Positions 41,755-50,783 of a DNA stretch of 64,000 nucleotides are shown piece by piece. Position 1 is the first letter of the stretch; each line of letters starts with the position of its first letter. Made by a program: the position numbers and the translations under genes. The DNA is taken from NCBI RefSeq assembly GCF_001458435.1, contig NZ_CYSF01000006.1, forward strand, positions 620,001 to 684,000, read 5' to 3'. The notes under the pieces are model-generated. The model saw nothing but the letters and a program-made list of their open reading frames with translations. It ran no database searches and was not told the origin of the DNA. The DNA comes from Thalassovita mediterranea. Lineage in GTDB: Bacteria > Pseudomonadota > Alphaproteobacteria > Rhodobacterales > Rhodobacteraceae.

Positions 41755-42198
41755 TTAGACGTCATCTTGGGCGTCGTCATCTTCGTCATCCCCATCGCCG
41801 TCATCGTCGTCATCTTCATCCTCGTCATCTTCATCTTCATCTTCATCTTCATCCTCGTCATCGTCACCATCGTCGTCGTCATCCCCCTCATCCTCTTCGC
41901 CGTCGTCGATGTGGCCCTCTTCTTCCTCGTCATCATCATCGTCATGCTCTTCCACCTCATGGAACAACACTTCGCCGCTGCTCGCGTCATAGACCGTCTC
42001 GATGACATAGCCATCGCGCAAGGCCTCTACGGTCACCTCAACACCATCTGCGCTGACCTCAATCGCGTCGTAGCCTTCGCGGGTAAAATGATCGACGACC
42101 GCCGCTACAAAATCATCAACAGGCGCGGTTGTCTGGGCGTGAACCTGTGCTGCGAACCCAAAGGCAATGGTCGTGGTGGTGATCAAAATACGTTTCAT
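41755..42198 (-). CDS. secreted PepSY-like protein with Asp/Glu-rich tail (copy 2)
   Basis: 147 residues from ATG 42196-42198 (GGAG upstream): signal peptide 1-22, a domain (23-82; VVDHFTREGYDAIEVSADGV, ETVYDASSGEVLFHEVEEHD) that parallels the first copy, and a 60-residue tail of Asp/Glu with few Gly. Likely paralogous by duplication and then diverged. Possible roles are metal buffering, halophilic-type surface charge, or nucleating minerals; none is proven. Confidence 0.78.
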   Translation of the reverse strand: MKRILITTTTIAFGFAAQVHAQTTAPVDDFVAAVVDHFTREGYDAIEVSADGVEVTVEALRDGYVIETVYDASSGEVLFHEVEEHDDDDDEEEEGHIDDGEEDEGDDDDDGDDDEDEDEDEDEDDEDEDDDDDGDGDDEDDDAQDDV

Positions 42199-42326
42199 GT
42201 CTGCTCCTGCATTTTGCTGTCCGGCCAGCTGCCGGCGCGTGTCATTGTCAGCAGGCGGCCTATGCACCACCTGCCATGCCAGCAACAAAGCCTCCGTCCA
42301 CGTCAGGGTATATTGACCAATAGATT

Positions 42327-42353
42327 AAACCCGCGCTCTCAGAACGCGGGTTT
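42327..42353 (-). terminator. hairpin after the DUF4344 gene
   Basis: Stem AAACCCGCG / CGCGGGTTT with a 9 nt loop, 56 bp beyond the stop of the metallopeptidase gene. The T run on the minus strand is short, so its strength is uncertain. Confidence 0.55.
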
Positions 42354-42408
42354 AGGGGGATAAACCGTGGTTTATGTCGGTTTTTCGACCTAGAGAGAGC
42401 CCCCAGGA

Positions 42409-43137
42409 CTAGAGCTGCTTTTCCATCTTACGCAGGTGATCCTCAAATTCAGAGCAGAAGACCACTTCACGCGCTTGCGGATCATAAAAAGCGTTTGCCT
42501 CTCCGCAGCTCTCTTCGCGCACGACCAGCGTGTCAGACAGAGACAACTCTGCATTCAGCGCCTTAACCTCTTCGGCAATGATCTGCGCAGTCAGACTGTC
42601 GCTATCGCCTTGGAACTGGATCGTGTTGCCTGTGCCACGACCTGCCATCTCTTCCAGCACGGCACCCCAGCTGGCATTGGCTTGCTCAAACTCAAACGGG
42701 CAGTATTCGGCGCGCTCTTCTGGCAGATCAAACTCCTTGGCGAAATCTTCACGCTCTTCAGGGTTGGCGCCATAGAACAGGCAGACTGTGTTATAAAACC
42801 GCTGCTCATCTGGGCCGTGAGTGTCCCACCAGGCGATATCCTCCACCCCGCCGTCGCGCATCTCTGCCTCACCGATGAAGCCCCACGCCGCATCATAGGC
42901 CAACGCCTGCGCCGCCTCTTCCTCAAACAGGGTGTGGATCATCAGGATGGAAAACACATCCGCCGCATCCTCTTCCTGACCAAAGATCGGAACCTGTTCC
43001 AGATCGATCAGCGCGTGGGCCAGTTCGTGATAAAAGATGCCAATGATATTGGCCTCAACAAAACTGCTCTCGGCCTCGTCGGCGGCGGCGGCAAATGGCA
43101 TCAAAGCGGCCAGCGCGGCGGGAATGAAACGGTTCAT
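42409..43137 (-). CDS. DUF4344 putative zinc metallopeptidase
   Basis: 242 residues with a signal peptide (1-19, FAAA-ADEA). HELAH at 37-41 is the zinc HExxH motif of DUF4344 proteins; a downstream acidic EEDAADVF (about 55-62) may give the third ligand. CLFYGANPEER and ESCGEANAFYDP hold likely disulfide Cys. Secreted or periplasmic peptidase of unknown target. Confidence 0.82.
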   Translation of the reverse strand: MNRFIPAALAALMPFAAAADEAESSFVEANIIGIFYHELAHALIDLEQVPIFGQEEDAADVFSILMIHTLFEEEAAQALAYDAAWGFIGEAEMRDGGVEDIAWWDTHGPDEQRFYNTVCLFYGANPEEREDFAKEFDLPEERAEYCPFEFEQANASWGAVLEEMAGRGTGNTIQFQGDSDSLTAQIIAEEVKALNAELSLSDTLVVREESCGEANAFYDPQAREVVFCSEFEDHLRKMEKQL

Positions 43138-43206
43138 GATGTTACTCCTTCAGAACGTAGCCGGACTATGCCAAGCGCCGGGCGCGGGACGCAAGCGGGT
43201 GACACA

Positions 43207-43240
43207 CAAAAACGGCCCGAGGTCTCCCCCGGGCCGTTGG
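43207..43240 (-). terminator. terminator of the trpF-trpB unit
   Basis: Stem AACGGCCCG / CGGGCCGTT; on the minus strand followed by TTTTGTGTG. Confidence 0.75.
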
Positions 43241-43263
43241 TCATATAACGATCGTTTAACCGA

Positions 43264-44517
43264 TCAGTCCGCGTCGCGACCTTCCAGACCGGAGAGGTCC
43301 ACGCCAAGATGGCGCGCCACGGTAAAGATATCCTTGTCGCCGCGGCCACACATGTTCATCACGATGATATGGTCCTTGGGCAGATCGCCCGCGATTTTCA
43401 TCACATGGGCCAGCGCGTGGCAGGGTTCCAGCGCGGGAATGATGCCTTCGCTTTCACAAGAGAACTGGAACGCCTCCAGCGCCTCCTTGTCGGTGATCGA
43501 CACATACTGCGCACGGCCGATGTCATGCAGCCAGCTGTGCTCCGGCCCAATGCCCGGATAGTCCAGACCAGCCGAGATCGAGTAGCCATCAAGGATCTGA
43601 CCATCCTCATCCTGCAACAGGAAGGTACGGTTGCCATGCAGCACGCCCGGACGCCCACCGGTGAGCGAAGCACAGTGTTCCATGTCGTCATTCACGCCCT
43701 TACCGCCGGCCTCAACACCGATGATGTTGACGCTTTCGTCGTCAAGGAAGGGGTGGAACAGACCGATGGCGTTCGACCCGCCGCCGATTGCCGCGATCAC
43801 GGTGTCGGGCAGACGGCCCTCACCCTCTTGTTCCTGCAGCTGGGTGCGGACCTCTTTGCCGATGATCGACTGGAAATCGCGGACCATCGCCGGATAGGGG
43901 TGCGGACCTGCGGCGGTGCCGATGCAGTAGAAGGTGTCCTCTACGTTGGTCACCCAGTCACGCAGCGCGTCGTTCATCGCGTCTTTCAGCGTACCACGGC
44001 CAGAGTCCACGGCCACAACTTCGGCACCCAGCAGCTTCATGCGGAACACGTTGGGTTTCTGACGCGCCACGTCATGCGCGCCCATGTAGACCACACACTT
44101 CAGGCCAAACTTGGCACAGACGGTGGCGGTGGCCACACCGTGCTGACCAGCGCCGGTTTCCGCGATGATGCGGGTCTTGCCCATGCGGCGGGCCAGCAGG
44201 ATCTGACCCAGCACGTTGTTGATCTTGTGCGCGCCGGTGTGGTTCAGCTCATCCCGTTTCAGGTAGATCTTGGCGCCACCCAGACGTTCAGTCATGCCTT
44301 CGGCAAAGTACAGCGGCGACGGACGGCCAACATAGTGTTTCCACAGATCGTCCATCTCAGCCCAGAAGCTGGGATCCTCTTTGGCGCGCTCATACTCTTC
44401 TTCCAGCGAAAGGATCAGCGGCATCAGCGTTTCAGACACGAAACGTCCGCCAAAAATCCCGAACCGGCCCTTGTCGTCAGGGCCGTTCATGAAGCTGTTG
44501 AAAAGGTCGTTGGCCAT
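43264..44517 (-). CDS. trpB: tryptophan synthase beta chain
   Basis: 417 residues. [20 protein letters not shown] contains the PLP lysine (Lys98); [27 protein letters not shown] (phosphate-binding glycines) and CEGII-type [13 protein letters not shown] are intact. It condenses indole with serine. The gene follows trpF by about 180 bp on the same strand. TrpA is encoded at 32.2 kb. Confidence 0.97.
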   Translation of the reverse strand: MANDLFNSFMNGPDDKGRFGIFGGRFVSETLMPLILSLEEEYERAKEDPSFWAEMDDLWKHYVGRPSPLYFAEGMTERLGGAKIYLKRDELNHTGAHKINNVLGQILLARRMGKTRIIAETGAGQHGVATATVCAKFGLKCVVYMGAHDVARQKPNVFRMKLLGAEVVAVDSGRGTLKDAMNDALRDWVTNVEDTFYCIGTAAGPHPYPAMVRDFQSIIGKEVRTQLQEQEGEGRLPDTVIAAIGGGSNAIGLFHPFLDDESVNIIGVEAGGKGVNDDMEHCASLTGGRPGVLHGNRTFLLQDEDGQILDGYSISAGLDYPGIGPEHSWLHDIGRAQYVSITDKEALEAFQFSCESEGIIPALEPCHALAHVMKIAGDLPKDHIIVMNMCGRGDKDIFTVARHLGVDLSGLEGRDAD

Positions 44518-44696
44518 CGGTGGCTCCTCAGCTCAGAAGGTCGTTGTTCCCATGTGCATAGGGCGCACGGGGGCATTTTACCAGCCTGTTTTGGCTGTGA
44601 TGATCCGGCAAGGTAACGCTGTTCGGCATCAGGGCAAGGGATCAAAGGCAGCGCACGCAGGTAACGCTGCGCTGCGTTTGCTCTCCGGTAGCCCGA

Positions 44697-45341
44697 TCAG
44701 GCCAACGCGGCGTTGATAAACGCCTCCATCAACGCGGGATCCTTGACGCCCGGTGCGCTTTCCACGCCCGAGCTGACGTCGACTTGACGGGCACCCGTAA
44801 GGTTCTGCGCACGACCCACGTTTTCAGGGGTCAGCCCACCGGCCAGCATCCACGGCAGCGCCCAATACTTACGCTTCACCAACTGCCAGTCAAAGGACAG
44901 CCCGTTGCCCCCCGGCAAATCAGCACCTTTGGGCGCCTTGGCGTCGATCAGCAGTTGGTCGGCCACACCGGCATAGGCGTCGATCTGTGGCACGTCATCT
45001 GCGGTCGCGATGCCCACGGCCTTCATCACCGGCAGGCCATAGCGGGCCTTGATTTCAGCCACACGCTCGGGGCTTTCACTGCCGTGCATTTGCCACATGT
45101 CGATGGCGACAGAGTCATTGATCGCATCCAGCGTCGCATCGTCGGCATTCACCACCAGCGCCACCTTGGCCAGCCCGACAGGGGCGGCCCAGGCCAGTTC
45201 ACGCGCCTCTGCGACGCTGACATTGCGGGGGGATTTGGGGAAAAAGACAAAGCCGACATAGGCCGCGCCCAAACGGCCGGCCAGCTCAACATGTTCAGGC
45301 TGGCGCAGCCCGCAGATCTTTACCTTGCTGTCTTGGGGCAT
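44697..45341 (-). CDS. trpF: phosphoribosylanthranilate isomerase
   Basis: 214 residues from ATG 45339-45341 ([20 protein letters not shown]). KICGL with the catalytic Cys (10), [15 protein letters not shown], and the C-terminal [10 protein letters not shown] and [14 protein letters not shown] phosphate sites are all present. TIM-barrel enzyme of tryptophan synthesis. It starts 7 nt after the lapA stop, so it belongs to the ihfB-lapA-trpF-trpB unit. Confidence 0.96.
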   Translation of the reverse strand: MPQDSKVKICGLRQPEHVELAGRLGAAYVGFVFFPKSPRNVSVAEARELAWAAPVGLAKVALVVNADDATLDAINDSVAIDMWQMHGSESPERVAEIKARYGLPVMKAVGIATADDVPQIDAYAGVADQLLIDAKAPKGADLPGGNGLSFDWQLVKRKYWALPWMLAGGLTPENVGRAQNLTGARQVDVSSGVESAPGVKDPALMEAFINAALA

Positions 45342-45348
45342 CGTCGCC

Positions 45349-45714
45349 TCAGGACGCCTTGTCGAGCAGGGCCAGCACATCGTCCTTCTGGGCCGACGGT
45401 GCCTCTGCCTCATTGCGGCGCTTTTCGCGTTTCAGCTGACGGTTCAGCACCTGAACCTCTTGGGTCTTACGGGCCGCTTCGGCGCGGTGTTTATATTCAC
45501 GCAGCCATTCCCAAACAAACCCGATCAACAAACCAGAAATGATCGCGCCAAAGATCACCACAAACAGAGGCAGCTCGATCGAATAGCTCAGACCAATCGC
45601 ACGCTCGAACGCTTCGGGCATCAGCGACAGGTTCACCGAACCACGGTTGGCAAAGGCAACAGACACCAGAACAAAGCCCAGCGTCGCAAGGAAGGCATAG
45701 CGAATATAACGCAT
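45349..45714 (-). CDS. LapA-domain (DUF1049) membrane protein
   Basis: 121 residues with two membrane helices (about 4-22 and 42-66) and a charged helical tail ([20 protein letters not shown]). It matches lipopolysaccharide-assembly protein A type proteins ([20 protein letters not shown] between the helices). Usual neighbour of ihfB. Its exact role in envelope assembly in alphaproteobacteria is not established. Confidence 0.85.
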   Translation of the reverse strand: MRYIRYAFLATLGFVLVSVAFANRGSVNLSLMPEAFERAIGLSYSIELPLFVVIFGAIISGLLIGFVWEWLREYKHRAEAARKTQEVQVLNRQLKREKRRNEAEAPSAQKDDVLALLDKAS

Positions 45715-45721
45715 CGGTTTC

Positions 45722-46003
45722 TTACTTTCCGTTCAGTCGGTCACGCAGCAGTTTGCCCGTCTTGAAGAAAGGCACGTGCTTTTCTTCTACCTCAACAGAT
45801 TCGCCGGTGCGCGGATTACGTCCCGTTCTCGCATCCCGTTTCTTGACCGAGAATGCGCCAAAGCCGCGCAGTTCCACACGATCTCCGCGCGACATGGCGC
45901 CCGTGATCTCGTCAAAAATCGTATTCACGATCTTTTCCACGTCCCGCTGAAACAGGTGTGGGTTTTCGTCTGCAATCTTCTGGATCAGTTCCGAACGGAT
46001 CAT
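45722..46003 (-). CDS. ihfB: integration host factor beta subunit
   Basis: 93 residues from ATG 46001-46003 ([17 protein letters not shown]), with GGGGGAGGA upstream. The DNA-bending arm with [20 protein letters not shown] and the proline tip is clear, and [14 protein letters not shown] is the core strand. IHF assists site-specific recombination, replication and transcription, and could help the island integrase, though that is generic. Confidence 0.96.
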   Translation of the reverse strand: MIRSELIQKIADENPHLFQRDVEKIVNTIFDEITGAMSRGDRVELRGFGAFSVKKRDARTGRNPRTGESVEVEEKHVPFFKTGKLLRDRLNGK

Positions 46004-46257
46004 CGGCAAGTCCTCCCCCGGCAAAATGCTCTGGCTAAATGCAGCCCAATTCATTGGACTATAGAAAGAAATTCCTTCGACGAAAACATACCTTTACGGT
46101 CTATGGCAAGTTTTCGCGGTAGGTTGATCAACATCTGACACCTCAATTCACCGAAAAAGCGGCCGCAAGGCGCTGCTGCGGCTTCCACGGTAAAATTACG
46201 GATTCTGCGATCACCTGATTCGCGTGCATCAACCCGCTATCACGCAGGGAGCAAATT

Positions 46258-47235
46258 CTATCCAACCGGCGCGGCCCACTTGGGCTTGTGGTCTTTGTCG
46301 ACCAGCAACGCCCGCACGCCTTCGACCAGATCAGGATGGCGCAGCGCGCGGCGCATAGCGTCAAACTCTTGTTGCAGGCATTCGGCAAGGGTCAGGAACC
46401 TACCCTCGCGCAGCAACGTCAGCGTTTCCTTCAGACTACGCGGCGAAGCTTTGCGCAATGCTGCCAACGCATCTTGGGGCGGTTTCACCCGACTGCGCCC
46501 AAGACAGTCTACGATACTGTCCAACGTCGGCTGCTCAAAACACAGCGTCGTGTCGGCCAAGGCCAATATGCTGGCCTGATACCCGAGAGATGCGCACAAT
46601 GCCGATAGCACCTGCTCGATCGACTGCGTGGCAAAGCACAATTCATCCAGCAGCTGAGGTGCCATTTCGGCCGCCATCATGTGCGTAGAGATACGCAGTC
46701 CATGCGCATCAAACCCACGCACCGATGCGCCTGTCAGCCCCAGCCACATGCCAGATGAATGCGGCATACGGGGCAGGAAATAGCTGCCACCCACATCAGG
46801 GATGAACCCAATAGACGTTTCCGGCATCGCAAAAACCGCCCGCTCAGTGGCGATGCGGTATTTGCCGTGCATCGACAGGCCCATACCGCCGCCCATACAC
46901 AGCCCGTCGATCAGCGAAATATAGGGTTTGGGAAAGCGCGCGATCTTGTCGATGAGCGCATATTCTTCTTGGAAGAACTGTTCGGCTTCATCAATTTGAC
47001 CAGCCAGCAGCAAATGGCGGGTCCGGCGCATATCACAGCCGGCACAGAATGCCCTATCTGTGGCCGATTGCATCAGGACGAATTCGACCGCTGGGTCAGC
47101 CTGAAACTGATCCAGCGCCCGATCAATGGCGCGTGTCATCGTCAGATCAATCGCATTCATCGCCTGAGGGCGGTTCAGGCTGATGATACCAGCCCGACCG
47201 CGCCTTTCAGCGAAAATGTGACCTTCCGATTGCAC
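46258..47235 (-). CDS. enoyl-CoA hydratase/isomerase family protein, 3-hydroxyisobutyryl-CoA hydrolase-like
   Basis: 325 residues from GTG 47233-47235 (AAGGTG upstream). Crotonase fold with oxyanion loops DRAFCAGCDMRR and GLCMGGGMGLSMHGKYRIAT, then PETSIGFIPDVGGSYFLPRM, whose Glu-x-x-x-Gly-x-x-P-D pattern is typical of 3-hydroxyisobutyryl-CoA hydrolases of valine breakdown. The C-terminal half is as in HIBCH. It overlaps no neighbour but is 12 bp from the next crotonase, forming one unit with it and the CoA-transferase. Confidence 0.82.
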   Translation of the reverse strand: MQSEGHIFAERRGRAGIISLNRPQAMNAIDLTMTRAIDRALDQFQADPAVEFVLMQSATDRAFCAGCDMRRTRHLLLAGQIDEAEQFFQEEYALIDKIARFPKPYISLIDGLCMGGGMGLSMHGKYRIATERAVFAMPETSIGFIPDVGGSYFLPRMPHSSGMWLGLTGASVRGFDAHGLRISTHMMAAEMAPQLLDELCFATQSIEQVLSALCASLGYQASILALADTTLCFEQPTLDSIVDCLGRSRVKPPQDALAALRKASPRSLKETLTLLREGRFLTLAECLQQEFDAMRRALRHPDLVEGVRALLVDKDHKPKWAAPVG

Positions 47236-47247
47236 GCGCTTGGCACC

Positions 47248-48105
47248 TTAACGATTACGGAAAACCGGTGCGCGCTTGGCGATAAAGGCCGCCATGCCTT
47301 CCTTTTGCCCGTCGGTGGCAAAGGCGGCTTGGAACAGGCGACGTTCGTGTTGCACACCCGGCGTCAGGGTGGATTCCAGCGCGTAGTTCACCGCCTCTTT
47401 GGCCATGGTCACGGCGGGGGCGTTGTGGCCTGCGATCTGATGGGCCGCTTCTAGTGCAGTTTGCAGCAGATCTTCGGTCGGGACCACACGGGCAACGATG
47501 CCGGACTCTTTCGCTTCATCCGCACCGATGGTGCGGCCGGTCAGGATCAGGTCCATCGCCAGTGCCTTACCGATGGATTTGGTCAGACGCTGCGAACCAC
47601 CGATGCCCGGCAGGATGCCCAGACGAATTTCCGGCAGGCCGAACTGCGCGTCGTTGCTGGCGATGATGAAATCGCACATCAGCGCCAGTTCGAAACCACC
47701 ACCTAGGGCAAAGCCGCTTACCGCAGCGATCACTGGCTTCTTGATAAACCGCATCTGATCCCAGTCAGCGAAGATGTCGCCGGCCAGCAGATCCACCAGA
47801 TGCTTTTCCGCCATTTCTTCAATGTCAGCACCCGCTGCAAAGGCACGCGGGCTGCCGGTGATGACAACAGCGCCGATACGGTCATCCGCATCAAACTCTT
47901 TCAGGGTCTGCATCACCTCTGCTGCCAGTTGCAGGTTCAGGGCGTTCAGGCTCTTGGGGCGGTTCAGCGTGATCAGGCCAACGCTTTCGCGGCGCTCAAC
48001 TATGATCTCTTCCAGTGCGGTACGCTCGGGCGCGGCGGCAGTGGCTTTGGCGTCAGTGTTGGCGCTTTCGGGGGAGGTCTTGGCTTTCGCCTTGCTGGTC
48101 GTCAT
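47248..48105 (-). CDS. enoyl-CoA hydratase
   Basis: 285 residues. A 30-residue Ala/Lys/Thr-rich start precedes the crotonase domain: LNRPKSLNALNLQL, SPRAFAAGADIEEM, FALGGGFELALMCDFI, and LPEIRLGILPGIGGSQRL with both catalytic Glu positions (GGGFELAL and PEIRLG). It hydrates 2-enoyl-CoA to 3-hydroxyacyl-CoA. The charged leader is odd; translation might also begin at a later codon. Grouped with the HIBCH-like and CoA-transferase genes. Confidence 0.88.
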   Translation of the reverse strand: MTTSKAKAKTSPESANTDAKATAAAPERTALEEIIVERRESVGLITLNRPKSLNALNLQLAAEVMQTLKEFDADDRIGAVVITGSPRAFAAGADIEEMAEKHLVDLLAGDIFADWDQMRFIKKPVIAAVSGFALGGGFELALMCDFIIASNDAQFGLPEIRLGILPGIGGSQRLTKSIGKALAMDLILTGRTIGADEAKESGIVARVVPTEDLLQTALEAAHQIAGHNAPAVTMAKEAVNYALESTLTPGVQHERRLFQAAFATDGQKEGMAAFIAKRAPVFRNR

Positions 48106-48127
48106 ATGTCTTCTCCTGGAATGTGCT

Positions 48128-49405
48128 TCAGCTTTTCAGACCAAACTCGGTCCAGATCGTACCCTCTGCGGGCGCTTCGGTTTCCTGACGTTTCTGCGCC
48201 GAGGCATTGTGATCATAGGCTTCGTAACCAGCCATCTTTTCAGCCAGAATGGCCTCACGATGCTGGTTTAGGCCTGGTGCAACACGTGGTTCTGCCGGAT
48301 CCATGTCCTTGTAGGCGGACAGCTTGATCGGGTTACCGGCGGTGCGGAACGGTTTTTTGCCCTCGCCTTCGACCTGCACGATCATGTTGCGTGACAAGAG
48401 CTGCGGATGTTCAAGGATACGGTCGATGGTGTTGATCGGCGCACAGGGCACGCCCGCCTCGTTCAGCGCGTCCAGCCAGTGTTGTACCGGCTTTTGCGAG
48501 GTGACGGCATCAATCGCCTTTACCATCTTGGGACGGTTGCGCACCCGCAGATCGTTAGAGGCAAAATCAGGGTCCAGTGCCAGTTCCGGCGCATTCAACG
48601 CATCGGCCATCAACAGGAACAGCTGGTCATTGCCTGCGGCAATAACGAAGCGCTCATCCTGACCTTGGAACGTCTCAAACGGGGCCAGCGACGGGTGGCA
48701 ATCGCCGGTACGGGTCGGCACGATCTTTTCCACGTCATAACGGGCCAGCGCCGTTTCCATCAGCGCGGCCTGACAATCCAACATGCCGATGTCCACACGT
48801 TCGCCCTGCGCGTTCTTGGTCCGTTTATAGAGCGCCGATAGAATGCCGATCACACCAAACAACGCTGCGCCAAGATCCCCAAAGCTGGTGCCAACACGGG
48901 CCGGTTGTTCGCCTGGCCAGCCGGTCAGGCTCATAACGCCGCCCATCGCCTGCACAACCATGTCATAGCCCGGCAGGTCGGTCATCGGACCAGAATGCCC
49001 AAAGCCCGAGATCGAGGTGTAGATCAGATGCGGGTGTGTTTTGGCCAAACGTTCTGCACCATAGCCCAAACGGTCCATCACACCGGGGCGGAAGTTTTCC
49101 ACCAGCACATCAGCAGTGTCCAAAAGCCGTTCCAGCAATTCACGGTCGCGCGGCGATTTCACATCCAGAACGATGCTTTCCTTGCCGCGGTTGAAGCACA
49201 TGAAGTAGGCGCTTTCCGCGTCCACAAACGGCGGGAAGGCACGGGTGTCATCACCGGTGCCGAATTTCTCCACCTTAATCACACGCGCGCCCAGATCCGC
49301 GAGGACCATGGTGCAATACGGGCCAGCCAGAACGCGCGAGAAGTCCAGCACTGTAATTCCGGAGAGCGGGCCACCCTCTAACTTTTCATCTTCAGGCTTC
49401 TGCAT
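48128..49405 (-). CDS. CaiB/BaiF (class III) CoA-transferase
   Basis: 425 residues with the family layout: SGITVLDFSRVLAGPYCTMV start, FGTGDDTRAFPPF, FNRGKESIVLDVKS, DVLVENFRPGVMDRLGYG, and the catalytic Asp in SGPMTDLPGYDMVVQAMGG. The C-terminal part has the GVPCAPINTIDRI loop. It moves CoA between acids; substrate unknown. First gene of a three-gene acyl-CoA unit and divergent from a LysR regulator at 49765, which likely controls it. Confidence 0.9.
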   Translation of the reverse strand: MQKPEDEKLEGGPLSGITVLDFSRVLAGPYCTMVLADLGARVIKVEKFGTGDDTRAFPPFVDAESAYFMCFNRGKESIVLDVKSPRDRELLERLLDTADVLVENFRPGVMDRLGYGAERLAKTHPHLIYTSISGFGHSGPMTDLPGYDMVVQAMGGVMSLTGWPGEQPARVGTSFGDLGAALFGVIGILSALYKRTKNAQGERVDIGMLDCQAALMETALARYDVEKIVPTRTGDCHPSLAPFETFQGQDERFVIAAGNDQLFLLMADALNAPELALDPDFASNDLRVRNRPKMVKAIDAVTSQKPVQHWLDALNEAGVPCAPINTIDRILEHPQLLSRNMIVQVEGEGKKPFRTAGNPIKLSAYKDMDPAEPRVAPGLNQHREAILAEKMAGYEAYDHNASAQKRQETEAPAEGTIWTEFGLKS

Positions 49406-49764
49406 GGAACTCCCTCCTCCCGTCGATCAGGCTTTGTGCAACAGCCGTGACGAAGCAGACCTCTAGCGAGGGCTCCAACCGCTGTTGCGTGATGGATTGT
49501 GTTGGGCGTCAATCTGCCCCGCATCTCTGGCGGGAACGTCACCGAACAGCTTTTCAATAACCGCAGCCCCAAAACTGAGCGTCAGCGGCAGAGGAGAAAG
49601 CATCCCGGTTAGCGCTACAGATACCAAAGACCATCCTACCATTTACGAAATGGCCGAATGCGGTCGTGGTTCTGGGTGCCTCCTCCTTGGCTGCCATGAT
49701 CTTCGTCAAGAGGGCGACAGAAATCCAATGACTAATCGAATGGTGTGATATAAAATCCGTTTAT
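49406..49764. other. divergent intergenic region
   Basis: 359 bp between the CoA-transferase and the LysR gene. No gene is convincing. The AT-rich stretch near 49740-49764 likely holds the LysR promoter and self-binding site; no clear T-N11-A palindrome was confirmed. Confidence 0.4.
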
Positions 49765-50682
49765 ATGAGACCTATTTCCGACATTCGTATCCTGAACGCC
49801 TTTGTCGCCGTTGCCCAGGAAGGCAACATTTCACGCGCGGCAAAACGCCTGCACCTCACCCAGCCGGCAGTCAGTCTACAGCTGAAACGTCTGGCGCAGG
49901 ACACTGGACTGGACCTGTTCCGCCGCACCCCGCAGGGCGTCGAATTAACCCGCGACGGCGAAGCGCTGGTCGCCAAGGCCGAAAAAATCCAAGCCGCAGT
50001 TGCGGAGTTCGGACAGACCGCGCGTCGCATCAACGGCAATGTTCGTGGCACACTACGCCTGGGCACAATTGTGGACCCGGATTTCATTCGCCTAGGCGCC
50101 TTTCTGGCGGCATTGGTAGATGGTTTCCCAGACCTGCAAACCAAACTGGTCCATGGGATCAGCGGCGACGTCGTGACCCGCCTGCTGGATGGGCAGGTCG
50201 ACGCTGGTTTCTTTTTGGGCGAACTCGATGGCTTCGAACCTGGTGGACCGGATCAGACAGAATCTGTCTTTCATGACCGCGAACTGACGAAATTCACCTA
50301 CCGCGTCATCGCCCCCGCCGGCTGGGGCCGGCGGATCGCAGGCAAAGACTGGACAGAGCTGGCACAAATGCCCTGGATCGGCACGCCTAGAAATTCAGTT
50401 CATCACCGTCTGCTGGCACAAATATATGCTGACAAGGACTGCAGCCCAGACCCCGTGTGTCTGGTTGATCAGGAACCATCCATGCTAGCGATGGTTCAGT
50501 CCGGCATCGGGTTAAGCCTGTGCCGAGAATCCATCGCACTAGAAGAAATGCAGTCGCGGGGTCTGGCCGTGTCTGAAACGGTGAAGATCGAAACTTGTCT
50601 GCGCTTTGTAACTCTGGCGTCGCGTCGTACGGACCCGAATGTTGTCGCCGCCTTTGACGCGCTTAGCACCACGTGGACATAG
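49765..50682 (+). CDS. LysR-family transcriptional regulator
   Basis: 305 residues; helix-turn-helix AAKRLHLTQPAVSLQLKRLA (about 26-45) and a substrate-binding effector domain from about 90. It is divergent from the CoA-transferase/crotonase unit, the classical position for a LysR activator of that unit. The inducer is probably an acid or acyl-CoA related to it. Confidence 0.88.
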   Translation: MRPISDIRILNAFVAVAQEGNISRAAKRLHLTQPAVSLQLKRLAQDTGLDLFRRTPQGVELTRDGEALVAKAEKIQAAVAEFGQTARRINGNVRGTLRLGTIVDPDFIRLGAFLAALVDGFPDLQTKLVHGISGDVVTRLLDGQVDAGFFLGELDGFEPGGPDQTESVFHDRELTKFTYRVIAPAGWGRRIAGKDWTELAQMPWIGTPRNSVHHRLLAQIYADKDCSPDPVCLVDQEPSMLAMVQSGIGLSLCRESIALEEMQSRGLAVSETVKIETCLRFVTLASRRTDPNVVAAFDALSTTWT

Positions 50683-50729
50683 CGACCCTCAGAGGCATAG
50701 TTACTGCCTCACCCGCACCATCAGATAAA

Positions 50730-50762
50730 CAAAAAAGGCCCCGCAAATCTGCGGGGCCTCTC
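50730..50762 (-). terminator. terminator of rpsA
   Basis: Stem AGGCCCCGC / GCGGGGCCT with a 6 nt loop; on the minus strand followed by TTTTTTG. Confidence 0.88.
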
Positions 50763-50783
50763 TTATTTCACAGGGTGAGACGA

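Noticed and set aside
41767-42363. Plus-strand frame reading as an extremely hydrophobic membrane protein
   Set aside because: It is the antisense of the Asp/Glu repeat tail (GAT/GAC read backwards gives Ile, Val and Phe); the minus-strand gene has a signal peptide and ribosome site.
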